A DNA stretch of 64,000 bases from Portunus trituberculatus (GCF_017591435.1 NC_059287.1:16822634-16886633), one strand, 5' to 3'. Counted from the first letter of the stretch, positions 1 to 11,048 are shown. Notes: generated from the sequence alone by a model not told the origin. A program made the numbers and translations.

Positions 1-169
1 CTCGGAGCGGTGCAACGAGCAATATTGCCAAATGATCCATAAAATCTCTCAACAGCAGATGCGGGGAACAAATGGACGATGCTTTTGGGGGAGGAGCATT
101 AGCAGGGCATCGGGGCGGGTGTGGTAACAGAGGCCCTTGTCACGCCTTCTTGTGCTGAATCCTGCCTTG

Positions 170-172
<3 letters not shown>
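1..172. other. Unique-looking sequence, nothing recognised
   Basis: Mixed-composition sequence leading into the first TG array. I see no convincing open frame, splice signal pair or repeat match within the window. Confidence 0.5.

Positions 173-232
<60 letters not shown>
173..232. repeat. (TG)30 microsatellite
   Basis: An uninterrupted TG array of about 60 bp. It directly abuts the TTAA MITE copy that follows and appears to have replaced that element's outer end: the MITE is recognisable only from ACGCGTTTTT onward. Confidence 0.97.
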
Positions 233-233
<1 letters not shown>

Positions 234-424
234 CGCGTTTTTATGTTGATTCTTGTTACTATTTGTTGATATTATACTGCTTCAGAAACTTACATGTGGT
301 TTAAAATAATGAAGACTCAAGCTATTAATTTAGTGAGCTCCATAGACTCTTCCTAATGTCATTATAATGGTCTAATAATGTACAAACTCAAGGTAGAAAA
401 TGCGTCCCTGTAATAGAGGGGTTA
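232..424 (-). mobile_element. TTAA MITE (piggyBac-like), copy 1, left end lost to a TG array
   Basis: Matches the minus orientation of a ~212-bp repeat found nine times in this window. Diagnostic internal blocks are TACTGCTTCAGAAACTTACA, CTCCATAGACTCTTCCTAAT and the terminal GAGGGGTTAA. The right end keeps the GGGG-TTAA terminus; the left terminal inverted repeat is missing. There is no coding capacity. Best full copies are at 17,061-17,272, 38,471-38,684 and 43,743-43,954. Confidence 0.8.
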
Positions 425-451
425 ATCAGACCTCACACAGATACAGCACCA

Positions 452-870
452 TCACCACCACCACCACCACCACCACCACCACCACCACCACCACATCAAC
501 AATAACAAAGTAAGAGTTATAGATTGTTGTTCCTCAATGTGAAGAAAATGTTGCTTCTCGGACATGTTGTTGAACCTTCCAGTCTTTGTTCTTTTTGACA
601 GAATAAAATCATTACTGTGGTTTTCCAAGTACTTGCTAATTGTAAGTTTTTTTTTTTATGTTACAGTGGTGGTGGTGCTAGTGGTGGTGGTGGTGGTACT
701 GGTGGTAGTGTTGTTATTGGAAGTTGTTCTTGTTTTTCTGCTTGTTGTGGTGAATGTTGTGAGTGAAGGCGGTGAATGGTAAGACTTCCAATAGTCACTG
801 TCATTACTACTTTGATTTTTCTTTCTGGTTATCGTTATTTTTGTTGTTGTTGTTATTGTTGTTGTTGTTG
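452..870. repeat. Trinucleotide tracts: (ACC)n, imperfect (GGT)n, (TTG)n
   Basis: (ACC)n at 452-494, imperfect GGT repeats at 664-709 and TTG repeats at 838-870, separated by ordinary AT-rich sequence. Short open frames over this interval are translations of these repeats. Confidence 0.9.
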
Positions 871-1224
871 ATACCAAGAAGACTAAGTTACCACTCCTCT
901 TTTACACCGAGAAATGTGAAAGCAAAACTATCTTTCCCAAGTTTCTTTCCTCGCGTCTTATTTCAAGGAAGTGTTGTTTGTATGACGAAAACAACAGAGA
1001 TAGGAAACATTTCGAGTCGTCGATACAAAAGAAAGAAAATTCCCTCTTCATTAGGCAAGAAAAAAAAACTGAAATAAAACAAAGAGAGCAATGATTTATT
1101 TTACAATCTTTAATATTAGTTTCTATGTCCTATTTACATTTACTCCATTAATAGTGATAATACTTTTTGCTGCATTTTTCCCTTTTTTCAAGTTATAGGA
1201 TGTAGAAGAAAGGAAAGAAAAAGA
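871..1224. other. AT-rich sequence, nothing recognised
   Basis: No repeat match within the window and no supportable gene. An 104-codon frame across this stretch begins inside the TTG repeat and has no recognisable domain, so I do not call it. Confidence 0.5.
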
Positions 1225-1560
1225 AGGGGTAGGAAGACAACAGCAAGGATAACAGCAAGGAGGAAAGGAAGAGAGGGGGCGTATAGAAGAGGAAGGAAGA
1301 GGAGAAATAAGAAGATGACAGCAAGAAGGTAAGGAAGGAAAGGGTTGTAAAGGTAAAGAAGGAAGAAAAGGAATAGGAAGATGACAGCAGGAAGGAAAGG
1401 AAGGAAATGGGCGTAGAGAAGAGATAGGAAGATGACAGCAAGGAGGAAAAGAAGAGATGGTGTGTAGAGAAGAAGAAAAAGGAGAAAAAGGAAGATGACA
1501 GCAAGGAGGAAAGGAAGAGAATGGGTGTAAAGGAGAGGAAGGAAGAGAAGGAAGAGGAAA
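1225..1560. repeat. Purine-rich minisatellite, ~63-bp unit, about 5 copies
   Basis: The block GATGACAGCAAGGAGGAAAG recurs at about 1,245, 1,313, 1,380, 1,431 and 1,494 (spacing 51-69 bp), each followed by a GGGYGTAGAGAAGAGG-like segment. The repetition explains two overlapping 138-codon minus-strand frames with a recurring LLAVIFLFLLF-like motif; these are artefacts of the repeat. Confidence 0.85.
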
Positions 1561-1676
1561 GGGACGCTAAGGAGGGAAGGAAAAGAATGAAAAAGAACCA
1601 ACAAGTCAATGAGTGAAGAAAGAAATAAGGAAAAAAAGGAAATAAACTAATTTTCTTTCTTTCCTCGTTCCTAATC

Positions 1677-1711
1677 GAAAGTTATCAAAATATAGAAAGG
1701 TCTCGTACTTT

Positions 1712-1774
<63 letters not shown>
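1677..1774. repeat. (CT)n microsatellite with a flank shared with 3.78 kb
   Basis: CT array at 1,717-1,774 preceded by about 36 bp (GAAAGTTATCAAAATATAGA and following bases) that recurs at 3,782-3,818, again directly 5' of a CT array. Confidence 0.9.
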
Positions 1775-1777
<3 letters not shown>

Positions 1778-1875
1778 AATCAAGCGAAAAAGGAAACAAA
1801 AGTAGAATGAAAGAAAAAAGACAAAAATAGATGAAAGAAAAGATAGATAGGTAATAGTTTCAGAATGCCTATTGT

Positions 1876-1878
<3 letters not shown>

Positions 1879-1929
<51 letters not shown>
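1879..1929. repeat. (AG)n microsatellite
   Basis: Perfect AG array of about 51 bp. Confidence 0.97.
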
Positions 1930-1932
<3 letters not shown>

Positions 1933-2049
1933 GGGGGAAGGGAGTGTGGAGGGGAGAATGAAGGAGAGAAAAAATGGAAAAACAAGTAAACAGTGAAGAG
2001 ATATTGCCTTTAAATTGCCTCACGTGAAGAAGACCAATATCCCCTACTC

Positions 2050-2164
2050 CCCCTCCTCCTCCTCCTCCTCCTCCTCCTCCTCCTCCTCCTCCTCCTCCTC
2101 TTCCTCCTCTTGCTTCCTCCCTTTCCTTCCTTTTTTTTTTCTCCATGCATAAAGGATAGCGGTG

Positions 2165-2208
<44 letters not shown>

Positions 2209-2337
2209 ACACACACACACACACACACAACGATCAGGTAAACTCAAGGGATGGAAGACACAAATACACAAGTGAAATATAACCCTCTTCCTCTTCCTCT
2301 TCCTCCTCCTCTTCCTCTTCCTCTTCCTCCTCTTCCT
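2050..2337. repeat. Compound tract (CCT)n ... (GA)n(CA)n ... (CTTCCT)n
   Basis: CCT repeats at 2,050-2,109, GA at 2,169-2,207 running straight into CA at 2,208-2,229, and CTTCCT hexamers at 2,284-2,337. Overlapping 72-167 codon frames here are low-complexity translations. Confidence 0.95.
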
Positions 2338-2620
2338 ACCTCCAAACAAGCCACACTTTCCGTTTTCTATTCCTGGGAGTACTGTGTCTGTGAGAAAGAG
2401 AGGCAAGAATGTGATGGAGTGAGGGGAAAGGAGGTATGGGGATGTAATGAGGAGATGATATGGGGAAATGGAATACACAGTGAGGGTAGAAGGTGTTGTT
2501 GACAAGGTTATGGTGAGGAAAGTGGTGCTGTGAGCCAATAATGTCACGTTTGATGGTGGTGTTGTGTTGATGTGAAAGAGGAGGTTGCAGTTGTAATAAA
2601 AGAAAAAAAAAAGTATTGAA

Positions 2621-2769
2621 GACGGGTTCGAATCCTGTCCACGGTCCGAGTGTAGGTGGGGCTTCCTTCATCGGGGCAAAGGTTTAAGATAGAAGGTACC
2701 CCAAAAAATATCCCCTTTAGCCCATAAATTCCCGTGAAAAGCCCACATGGTATAAATAAAAAAAAAAAA
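2621..2769 (+). mobile_element. SINE-1, tRNA-derived, 5'-truncated copy
   Basis: Begins at a perfect Pol III box B (GGTTCGAATCC, 2,625-2,635), continues with GGTCCGAGTGTAGG, GGGCTTCCTTCA and TTTAGCCCATAAATTCCCGT, and ends in GCCCACATGGTATAAA followed by a poly-A tail. The same blocks in the same order are on the minus strand at 24,312-24,531, where box A is also present. Box A is missing here, so this copy is probably transcriptionally dead. Confidence 0.85.
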
Positions 2770-2789
2770 TTGCGTTTGTGTTTTATTGC

Positions 2790-3816
2790 TTTTGCTATTA
2801 GTTAAGTTTTTCTTCGATTTTCTTTGCTGATACACCACTAGACAAATTAAGAAGAAAAGATCATTGATGTCTAAGAATTTCTATTACAGCCTGTTAAAAA
2901 TGGTGGTTAGACACGTTTTTCTTCGTATTTTCTCTCTCATTAATGCTACAAAGTTGATATACCACTAGAATCATTCAAAATAAAAGGAACAATGAATATT
3001 AGTATCTTTCATCACACTCTCTTAAAAATAGAGTTTCAATTTTATCGTTTTAAGGTTACACACGTTTTTCTTCGTATTTTCTCTCTCATTAATGCTACGA
3101 AATTCATATACCACTAGAATCATTCAAAATAAAAGGAACAATGAATAATACTAACGTTCATCACACCCTGTTAAAAATGGCGTTGGAGTTTCATTATTCT
3201 TGCTCTTACACACGTTTTTTCTTCGTATTTTCTCTCTCATTAATGCTACGAAATATCTGAGATGCCCCTAGAATTATTAAAAAAGAAAAAATGAACAATG
3301 AACGCTAGTAACTTTCATCACAACTTGTTAGAAAATGGCGTTTGAGTTTCATTGTTCTTGCTATTACAGTCGTTTCTCTTAGTTTTTCTCTTTCTTTAAT
3401 GCTACAAAATTGCTCATTAATGCTGCAAAATTTCATCACACCTTGCTAAAAATGGTGTTTCGCTTTTTTCATTTTAAGGTTAGACACGTTTTTTTTTTTT
3501 TTTCTTAGTTTCTCTTTCATTAATGTTACAAAATTGATATACCACTAGAATCATTAAATAAAGAACAGTGAACACTAGATTGAATGCTAATAACATTCAT
3601 CACATTCTGTTAAAAGAGAAGCTTGAGTTTTATTGATTTATTCATTTATTTCTTGCTACTAGACACGTATTTATCCGTTTCTCTTTCTAATAAATGTTGC
3701 AAAATTGCTGAAATAGCGCTAGAATTATAAAAAAGAAAGCAACATTGAAGACTAATAACTTTTCTTTCATCGTGCACTATTGAAAGTTATCAGAATATAG
3801 AATGGTCTTGTACTTT

Positions 3817-3896
<80 letters not shown>

Positions 3897-4040
3897 TTTC
3901 TTTTCGCTATTAGACACTTTTTTCTTAGCTTTTCTTTCTCATTTATACTACAGAACTGAAATATCACTAGAACTGTAGAAGAAAACCACATTGAACCCTA
4001 ATAACGTTCATCATACCCTCTTAGAAGTGTCGTTTAACAA
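2790..4040. repeat. Decayed tandem repeat, ~150-bp unit, about 8 units, with a (CT)n inside
   Basis: The block ACACGTTTTTCTTCGTATTT or a close variant recurs at about 2,911, 3,060, 3,210, 3,367, 3,484, 3,663 and 3,914. Each unit continues with CATTAATGCTACAAAATTGA, TACCACTAGAATCATT, a GAACAATGAA block and TTCATCACACCCTGTTAAAA. Two spacings are 149-150 bp; others differ by indels. A CT array (3,820-3,893) enlarges the last interval. No coding function is apparent. Confidence 0.88.
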
Positions 4041-4189
4041 TACCATCTTAATATCACAGAGTTGAGTGATGGGTGGAGGCGCTGACGGGGAGGTAATGCA
4101 GGATATGAGAAGAGGAGAGACTTATAACACGACAGGGAGTGAATATAAACGCCTCCAGAGTGAAGAGACGAAGAATATTCAGTAAACTA

Positions 4190-4600
4190 TGAGGTATCAG
4201 TGAATAAAAAGGAGTAAAAGGAAGATGAGATTGGGAGAACAGTAGGATTATATGAGAGAAAGAGAAAAAAATGGGAAGGAAATTGAGAGATGGAGAAGAG
4301 AAAGATATAGCACAAAAGGTGAAGGAATGCATGAGGGATGAGAAAAAGAGAGAAGAAATGTAAAGAACACTGAAAGAAGATGGAGAAGAAAGAAATAACA
4401 CACAAAGGGAGAGAAAATGCATGAGGGAAAATTTGTTTATGTTTAGAAAAGGAAAAAAAAATAAAGAGAAGAGAGAAAAAAAGTAGGATCAAATGAGAAA
4501 AAGAAAAGAAATGGGAAGAAAACAGAGAGAAGATAGAAAGAGAGAAATGACACAAAAGGAGAGGAAACACAAGAAGAAAAATATCCTTGTGTTTAGAGAG

Positions 4601-4657
<57 letters not shown>

Positions 4658-4982
4658 CAGAAGAAAAATACAAAATGGAGAGCTGGATGGAAAAGAAGTG
4701 GGAAGGTGATATGAAAGGCAAGAGTTTGGGGAAGGAAGGGGAAGAGATAGAGGTGGTCTGATAGGTTAAGGGAAAGAAGAAATAAGGTTAAAGGAATGCA
4801 GATGAGGAGGAAATAGAAGTAGGAGAGAGAAAGAAAGAAAGATAGACAGACAGATAGACAGACAGATAGAAAGACAGACAGAGTGAAGAGGGAAAGAACG
4901 TGTTGATAGAGAAGAAATGTGAGAGGAAAGGGAAAGATGATAAGAAAATAAACTTAGAGAAATATGACAAAATTGTTAATGC

Positions 4983-5045
<63 letters not shown>

Positions 5046-5580
5046 GCTGACGCGTTAGAAGAGCGGAAGAGGAGAGGAAGTGAGAGAGATGCGCTGGGGA
5101 GGGAGAAGAAAGAAAAGGGAGGGGAGATGAGAGGAGAAGAGAAAGAGACATGAAAGGGAGAAGAGGAAAAAAAGAGAAGTGGGAAGGGAGAGGCAATATA
5201 GACAAGAAAAGAGAAAAAGGAGAGGAAGGGAGAGGAAAAGAAAATGAAGGAAGAGGAAAAATAGAAAAGGAAAAGGAGACACGAGAGAAAGAAGAAATAA
5301 GAAAGCTCGAGAAAAAGGAAAAGAGAGAAAGAAAAAAGTAAAACATGTAAAAAAAGAACAACAAAAAGACAAAACAAAAAACAGAGAAAGAGAGAGAAAA
5401 AAAAAAAAAAGGCAGAAAAAACAATGCAAAAGATCTAAGCCACCCAGAAAGACAACAAGGCCAAGAACCAGACAGGAAATTAAATCTTACAAAGGAGGAA
5501 AAAAAAGGAAAAAAAAAAGAAAAGGTGAACCGTGGGAGGAAGAAAGAAAAATGAGGAAGAAAATAGAAAAGTCACTGAGA
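4190..5580. repeat. Purine-rich degenerate tract with AG, GATA/GACA and GA arrays
   Basis: Imperfect purine-rich repeats (AATGCATGAGGGA and TAGGATYAAATGAGA blocks each occur twice between 4,241 and 4,560), then (AG)n at 4,605-4,652, mixed GATA/GACA at 4,827-4,881 and (GA)n at 4,987-5,041, followed by GGA/GAAA-rich sequence. Minus-strand frames of 122-156 codons (FLFSLSF-type) are the complement of this purine tract. Confidence 0.85.
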
Positions 5581-5629
5581 TATAATGAGGTGTGATAGGT
5601 GGTGGCAGGTAAGAGACATGAGTGAGGTG

Positions 5630-5665
5630 AGGTCAGGTGAGGTCAGGTAAGGTCAGGTGAGGTCA
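5630..5665 (+). promoter_or_regulatory. Four AGGTCA half-sites in DR4 spacing
   Basis: AGGTCA occurs at 5,630, 5,640, 5,650 and 5,660, each pair separated by four bases (GGTG, GGTA, GGTG). Direct repeats of AGGTCA with 4-bp spacing are a known nuclear-receptor site type. It may equally be a short decamer repeat with no regulatory role, since GGTGA/GGTTA-type repeats are common in this window. Confidence 0.35.
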
Positions 5666-5716
5666 GTCATGTTTCTCTTTTGTTTGTCATCCATGGCTGC
5701 TCATTAATGACGTGGT

Positions 5717-5912
5717 GTCAATCTCGTTCTCGTCGTTGTTCTTTTCTTTCCAGTGATGTTCCTCTTGTGTAGCGTCAATCTCTTTCTCGTCGTTGTTTTT
5801 TCCTTTTTTCCTTCCTGTTGTGTTCCTTTTGTCTACTCGTTCTCGTCGTTCCTCTTGTGTACTCGTTCTCGTCGTTGTCTTTCCTTCCTGTTGTGTTCCT
5901 CTTGTCTACTGT
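5717..5912. repeat. Pyrimidine-rich minisatellite with CTCGTTCTCGTCGTT core
   Basis: CTCGTTCTCGTCGTT or a one-base variant recurs at about 5,722, 5,780, 5,835 and 5,863, each followed by a TTCCTCTTGTSTA-like block. About four unequal units. A 93-codon frame across it is a by-product. Confidence 0.75.
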
Positions 5913-5971
5913 TTAGAGAGAGGTTAAGTAAATTTTGGTGCTGTGGTCTTATTGTTAGTCTCTCTTCTACT

Positions 5972-6084
5972 AAGCGGCGGGGAGGTAATAGTGGTGGCGG
6001 GCGTTCATCTTTGCCATACTGCTTGAAAGTTTAGAATGACAGTGTGGTAGAACGTTAAGTGTTTAGGTATTGTTTGGGTTTGGT

Positions 6085-6153
<69 letters not shown>
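5972..6153. repeat. Duplicated flank plus (CT)n module, copy A
   Basis: About 115 bp (CGGCGGGGAGGTAATAGTGG, GGGCGTTCATCTTTG, GCTTGAAAGTTTAGAATGAC, AGTGTGGTAGAACG, TTTAGGTATTGTTTG) leads directly into a CT array at 6,088-6,153. The same ~115 bp, nearly identical and again running into a CT array, is at 13,409-13,590. Confidence 0.9.
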
Positions 6154-6157
<4 letters not shown>

Positions 6158-6503
6158 TGACATCATGAGGACAACTAATAATAACGAAAAAGAAATGAAA
6201 CCTACAAAAACTGAAACATCCCAATTTTTATCACTATTTTCTCTCTGTTCTTTTTCTTTACGTTTCATCTGAGGTAGCTTTTCTTTTTTTTTTTTTTTGT
6301 CTTGCGATGCTTGTATGTCATTTTTTTCTATTTCCAGAGAGAGAGAGGTGCGGGAGGGAGAGGGAGAATAAGTTAGAAGTCGGGGAGAAACGAACACGAG
6401 ACACGAGTAAGAAAGATTAGCACATGTTTTCCCTTACCCTGATCGAAGGCATCCCACACACGCCTTCCTATCTATCATTCTCACACATCATCGCTCACAC
6501 ATC

Positions 6504-7070
6504 AGGGCGCGTATTCTTAAGGCTTTACTCTCTCACTAAGACTGTTTTCAAAGGCCACTGTGAGCGAGGTTGAGGTCTCAGGAGGTGTCTTTTCAACTGA
6601 CGGTAAAGATTTCTTGTTAAATTTGTACTAGAACCTTGAAAATACCCTTGGAAACCCACTAGCTTTTTCTTTGTCTATTTGAAAGTTGAGTACTAAGAAG
6701 TTTTAAGAATAATCTCTATTTTTTTACTCATTATAGTTGAAGCACTAGTTCCAAGAAAATCATAGCATCTTTACTTTGACCGTTGAAAGTCAGTTAAACT
6801 TCATAACATTTGAGAATATTCCTTTTTATTTTCTAAACTTTCATGAAATATAAGAAAATACCTTTGAAAATCATTAAAACTTTGGCTTAAGCTAGTTGAA
6901 AGTTAAAAGATGCTAAAACGTTCGGTAAATCATTCTTCTTTACTTCTCATTCTTGTTAAACTGTAAATGAAGCCGTGAAAACACCTTAGAAAAATCATAA
7001 AAGCACTCTTCAATACCCCAATAAGTCTAATAAGCTAGTTAAAAGTAAGAGCTAAGCACTAAGCAGTCTG
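6504..7070 (+). mobile_element. Family-B MITE-like element with decayed tandem tails
   Basis: Opens with GGGCGCGTATTCTTAAGGC, then CTCTCACTAAGACTGTTTTC, AAAGGCCACTGTGAG and a TTTCTTGTTAAA block, as in the copy at 42,787-42,995. After about 6,712 the tail (GAAAATACCTTTGAAAA, CATTAAAACTTTGGCTTAAG, CTAGTTGAAAGTTAAAAG) is repeated in diverged form near 6,638, 6,850 and 6,975. Non-coding; the mechanism of spread is inferred from the ends of the 42.8-kb copy. Confidence 0.6.
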
Positions 7071-7122
7071 ACAATAATCCTCTATCACTTTATTTCTCCT
7101 TCGGCGCGGCTCGCAGACACAA

Positions 7123-7422
7123 GTGGCTGTCTTGAAGAGGGCGGGGGACGTTTCCAACACTCAGCTATGGGATGGTCTCCTCTCGTCCATTGTGGGAATG
7201 ATGAAGCGTGAAGCACCACCTATAAAATTGAGCTTACTTCTGTGGGCAGGTTGGGCCGCGGGTCGGTACAGGCCGTTAGTGCGTGTAGCGTGGCTGGCGA
7301 GGAAAGCACTTCATGCCTACATTATCGTAAAATTTTTACAGAAATATGACGCCATCAATTGCCGGGAGAAACTAGTTAGGCATCGTAAACAGCGTCTCCC
7401 CAAGAGGATATTTACAACATAA
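7123..7422 (+). other. 99-codon complex open frame without an ATG start, unrecognised
   Basis: One of few open frames here that is not simple repeat. It opens at a GTG, so there is no eukaryotic start until a Met-Met pair near codon 26. A pyrimidine-rich stretch ending in CGCAG lies just upstream (7,085-7,116) and could be a splice acceptor; a TATAAAA at 7,221-7,227 lies inside. The product is basic, with a hydrophobic segment near residues 37-60, and matches no family I recognise. It could be a terminal exon, a pseudogene scrap or chance. Confidence 0.15.
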
Positions 7423-7839
7423 AACAACTCGGAAGCTTCAGCGCGGACACTGTAGGGCTGATGGGGGTTTGGCTGGGAGAGGAGGAGGAGGAGGAGGGGA
7501 AGGCATAGGAGAAGCAGTAGTAAGAAGAATATAGGAGGGGCAGCGTTCACGGTATCCATAACAAGGCCCCATAACTCGCTCGTTGAAGGTAAAATTGTAT
7601 CACACGAAGAAGAGAAATATGTGCTTGCTTTTCCTGAATCGCTCGGTAGTTGTTGGCTTTGCGGATCCCAGCGGTGCCGTGAGCGATCTGATAACACAAG
7701 CTAATCTCCCTCCAGAGTCTTTGCCTTTATCGATTGTCTTCCTTCTCCTCCTCCTCCTCCTCCTCCTTTACTCATCTTTCCCATAGACTTTTGGGTTCAT
7801 TATCTGCGCGTGGGATCAGATATGCTTATGAGCGTGCGC

Positions 7840-7841
<2 letters not shown>

Positions 7842-7874
<33 letters not shown>
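7842..7874. repeat. (GA)n microsatellite
   Basis: GA array of about 33 bp, after short GGA (about 7,480-7,500) and CTC (about 7,741-7,768) trinucleotide tracts. Confidence 0.95.
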
Positions 7875-7876
<2 letters not shown>

Positions 7877-8198
7877 GCTAAAAGGAGGAAAGTATGCATG
7901 TGTCATCTATCAAGTGTGATTCATGGAGAGGTGAGGCTGATTCCTGGGTACTTTATATGCAAACTCCCTCACGTGCGGCTGAGAGGGAGGCAAGGAGAGT
8001 GGGAGGGAGGGAGGGAGAGAGGGAGAGGGGCAGGGAGAAGGAGGTGAGGAGTGAGAGGTGTGGAGAGGACGTGGAGGGGAATATATAACAGGCGATCACT
8101 TCATCGGAAAGCTTGGAATCGGGAAAATATTTGTGTATAAATTTTGTCACCTTGAGTTTAAAAGTAGAGATCTGGAGGCGCAAACTACTGAGGCGCGC

Positions 8199-8199
<1 letters not shown>

Positions 8200-8281
<82 letters not shown>

Positions 8282-8355
8282 AGCACGCACACACACAAAC
8301 ACACGCAAGCACGCACGCACACACACACACTCACACAAACACGCAAGCACGCACG

Positions 8356-8438
<83 letters not shown>

Positions 8439-8552
8439 TTCTCCCTCCCTACACGCACACACAAGCACACACACGAACACACTCCTCTTCTGCCTCCTTA
8501 TACACAAACACACACATGCACACGCATGCACACAAAGCACTCTCCTCCTACT

Positions 8553-8642
<90 letters not shown>
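8200..8642. repeat. Long interrupted (AC)n array, ~440 bp
   Basis: Three long AC blocks separated by AC-rich variants containing CGCAAGCACGCA, CTCCCTCCCTA and CTCCTCTTCTGCC. Codons read HTHTHT on the plus strand and CVCVCV on the minus, which accounts for five overlapping open frames up to 204 codons. None is a gene. Confidence 0.97.
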
Positions 8643-8643
<1 letters not shown>

Positions 8644-8780
8644 AAGGTAGTTACATGAATGAAAATGCTTAAGTTTCCAAAATACTGAAGTTTCACCAAG
8701 AAATCACAATTAAAATGAGATAAAATTTTTCCTCATGTCTGATTATTTTGTACCCAACTTATGGAGATTGAGTGACCTTA

Positions 8781-8862
8781 CCCTTCTTCTCCTCTTCTTC
8801 CTCTTCCTCCTCCTCCTCCTCCAGCTATTGTTCTCAAGTGTTGTCGGTTATTCTTGTTGTTC

Positions 8863-8899
<37 letters not shown>

Positions 8900-9013
8900 C
8901 AGCGGTGTTGGTGGTGGTTGGGGATGGTGTTGAGAAGAGTGAAAGAAAGAAACTGAAGAGATACAACAAAAGTGACAAAAAAGGAAAACACCATTCAAGC
9001 AATGACTAAAAGC

Positions 9014-9084
<71 letters not shown>

Positions 9085-9200
9085 AACAAATAAATAGATA
9101 CACACAACACACACACAACAAAACAAATAAATAGAATACAAAGCAAAACCAACCCTTACCAAAACACCACCAAAACACCACCAAAACACCACCAAAAAAA
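8781..9200. repeat. (CTT/CCT)n, (TTG)n, (AC)n and CACCACCAAAA repeats
   Basis: CTT/CCT at 8,781-8,821, TTG at 8,852-8,899, AC at 9,014-9,080, then three ACACCACCAAA units near 9,163-9,196. Confidence 0.93.
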
Positions 9201-9395
9201 TATTTAAAAAAAAATCTCCCAAGAAAACATGAAAAAAAGCACGATAAAACAGGCAAAGGACTACGCAGGAAGGAGTCAGGGAGCAATAGGAGAGTTCTCA
9301 CCTGAGGGAGAAACAAAAGAACACGCCACCATGTAAGTAGACGTGGCATTGTTGTGGAGGTCTTGTGCATGAATACTAAGGAGTGTGAGTGTCCA

Positions 9396-10290
9396 GGAGG
9401 AGGAGGAGGAGGAGGAGGAGGAGGAGGATGAAGTGCAGGAGGTGGATCAGGAGATGTGTAGAGGAGAGGTTGAGAAGGAGGACGAGGAGGAGGAGGATGA
9501 GGAGGAGGAGGGGGAGGAGAAGAGGTATAGAGGTAAGGTCGAGGAGGAGCAGGTGGTCGAGGAGAAGAGGTAGAAGTATTAGTAGAAAAAAAAATAGTGA
9601 ATGATGGATTAGTAAAAGCAGGAGAAAAAGAAGGAAGAGTGAAGAAGCGAACGAAGGAGTAGGAGTAGAGATAAGAAATAGGAAACAGGAACGTAATAGA
9701 AAACGAGGGAAAGGGAGGAAGAGGAACACTTAATAAAAAACGGAGGGAAGTGAAGCGGAAGAGAAAGAAGAGAGAGAAAAACAATGGTAGGAGGAGGAGG
9801 AGGAGAAGGAGGAGGAAGAAGAAGAAGAAAAGGAGAAGAAGGAGGAAGTGGAGAGTGAAAATAGGCTAAAAATCGAATGAAGGAATAAGAAAGAAATGAA
9901 GGATAAAATGAAGGGGAGGAAGAGAGGAAACGAAATAAAAAGAGAGGAGAGGGAGAGAAGGGCAGAAAGAGAGATGAAGAGAGGAACTGAAGAGGAGGAG
10001 GGAGAAGATAATTGGGTGAATGCACTGAGGGAGAGAGAAAGAGAAAGAGAGAGAAGGAGAAAGAAAGAGATGGAGTGAGACAGAGACAGAGACACACGGC
10101 CACAAAACAAGAGGCGAGGGAAGAGGAAGATGAAAAACAATAAAAAAAGAGAGAAAAACATGGCAGAGGTAAAAGAGATGAGCGAGGGAACAGTTGAGGA
10201 ATAAATAAATGGAAGGAAAAGGAGAAAAAGAAGAAGAGGATGAGGAGAAAGAGGAGGAAGAAGAAGAGGAAGAGAAGTAGGAGGAGCAGA
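9396..10290. repeat. Purine-rich GGA/GAA tract
   Basis: (GGA)n at 9,396-9,429 and imperfect GGA, GAAGAA and GAGAAA repeats to about 10,290. The long minus-strand frames (up to 245 codons, rich in F, L, S and P) come from the complementary CT-rich strand. Confidence 0.88.
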
Positions 10291-11048
10291 GAAAGGTTAA
10301 GTATTTCCTCCTTCAAAATCTCAAGGTACGAGAGAGAAAGGAACAAAGACCATTACTAAGAAAGAAACAGGAAAAATTAAAAGAATTGACCAGCAACCTT
10401 AAAAAAAAGCAAGAAAATAAAGGAAGAAAAAAATGAGAAGATAACGCTGATGAATAATGTAAAAAGGAGAGATTTAAAACACATACTTTAATTAACATTT
10501 TTAGAGCACAAGCAAAAGTAAGAAATGCAGGAAAGGAGAATCAATCAATACAGATGAATAGAGCAAATATAGGTAACAATATACTCAGTTAATGCTAGAG
10601 AAACAAACTACTCCTGAGATGAACACTCTATCTCTCACGGTCTGGAGGAGGAGGAGGAGGAAGAAGAAGAGTAAGAAGAGGCTCACAGTTTTTTTTATTT
10701 ACGTAAGAAAAAAACCGACCAAGGACAAAAAAAAAAAAAAGGCCCACAGAGGAGGATTAGTAAATAAAAAAGAAAATTATAATAACATAAAGAAAGGTAG
10801 TAAGGGACATTGAGGAGGAGGAAGAGGAGGAGGAGGAGGAGGAGGAGGTAAGTGAGATAAGAGGAACGAAGGTTATCTGGTAATGCTGTTGAGGGGAGAA
10901 GATACTCGGCGCCTGAGGAGAAGCTCGCGCCATCTCGCAGTCCTGTCACCACCTGCATAATTACTCATTAGTGTGGCGCAGGTAATAAAGTGGATTTCGA
11001 GAGGTGTAGTAAGGAAGTGAGGAGAGTAATGCAATGAGAGTGAGTCAG

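Noticed and set aside
8058..8672. Open frames of 181-204 codons over the AC array
   Set aside because: Pure HTHTHT/CVCVCV translation of a dinucleotide repeat; open in all frames because AC and GT repeats contain no stop codon.
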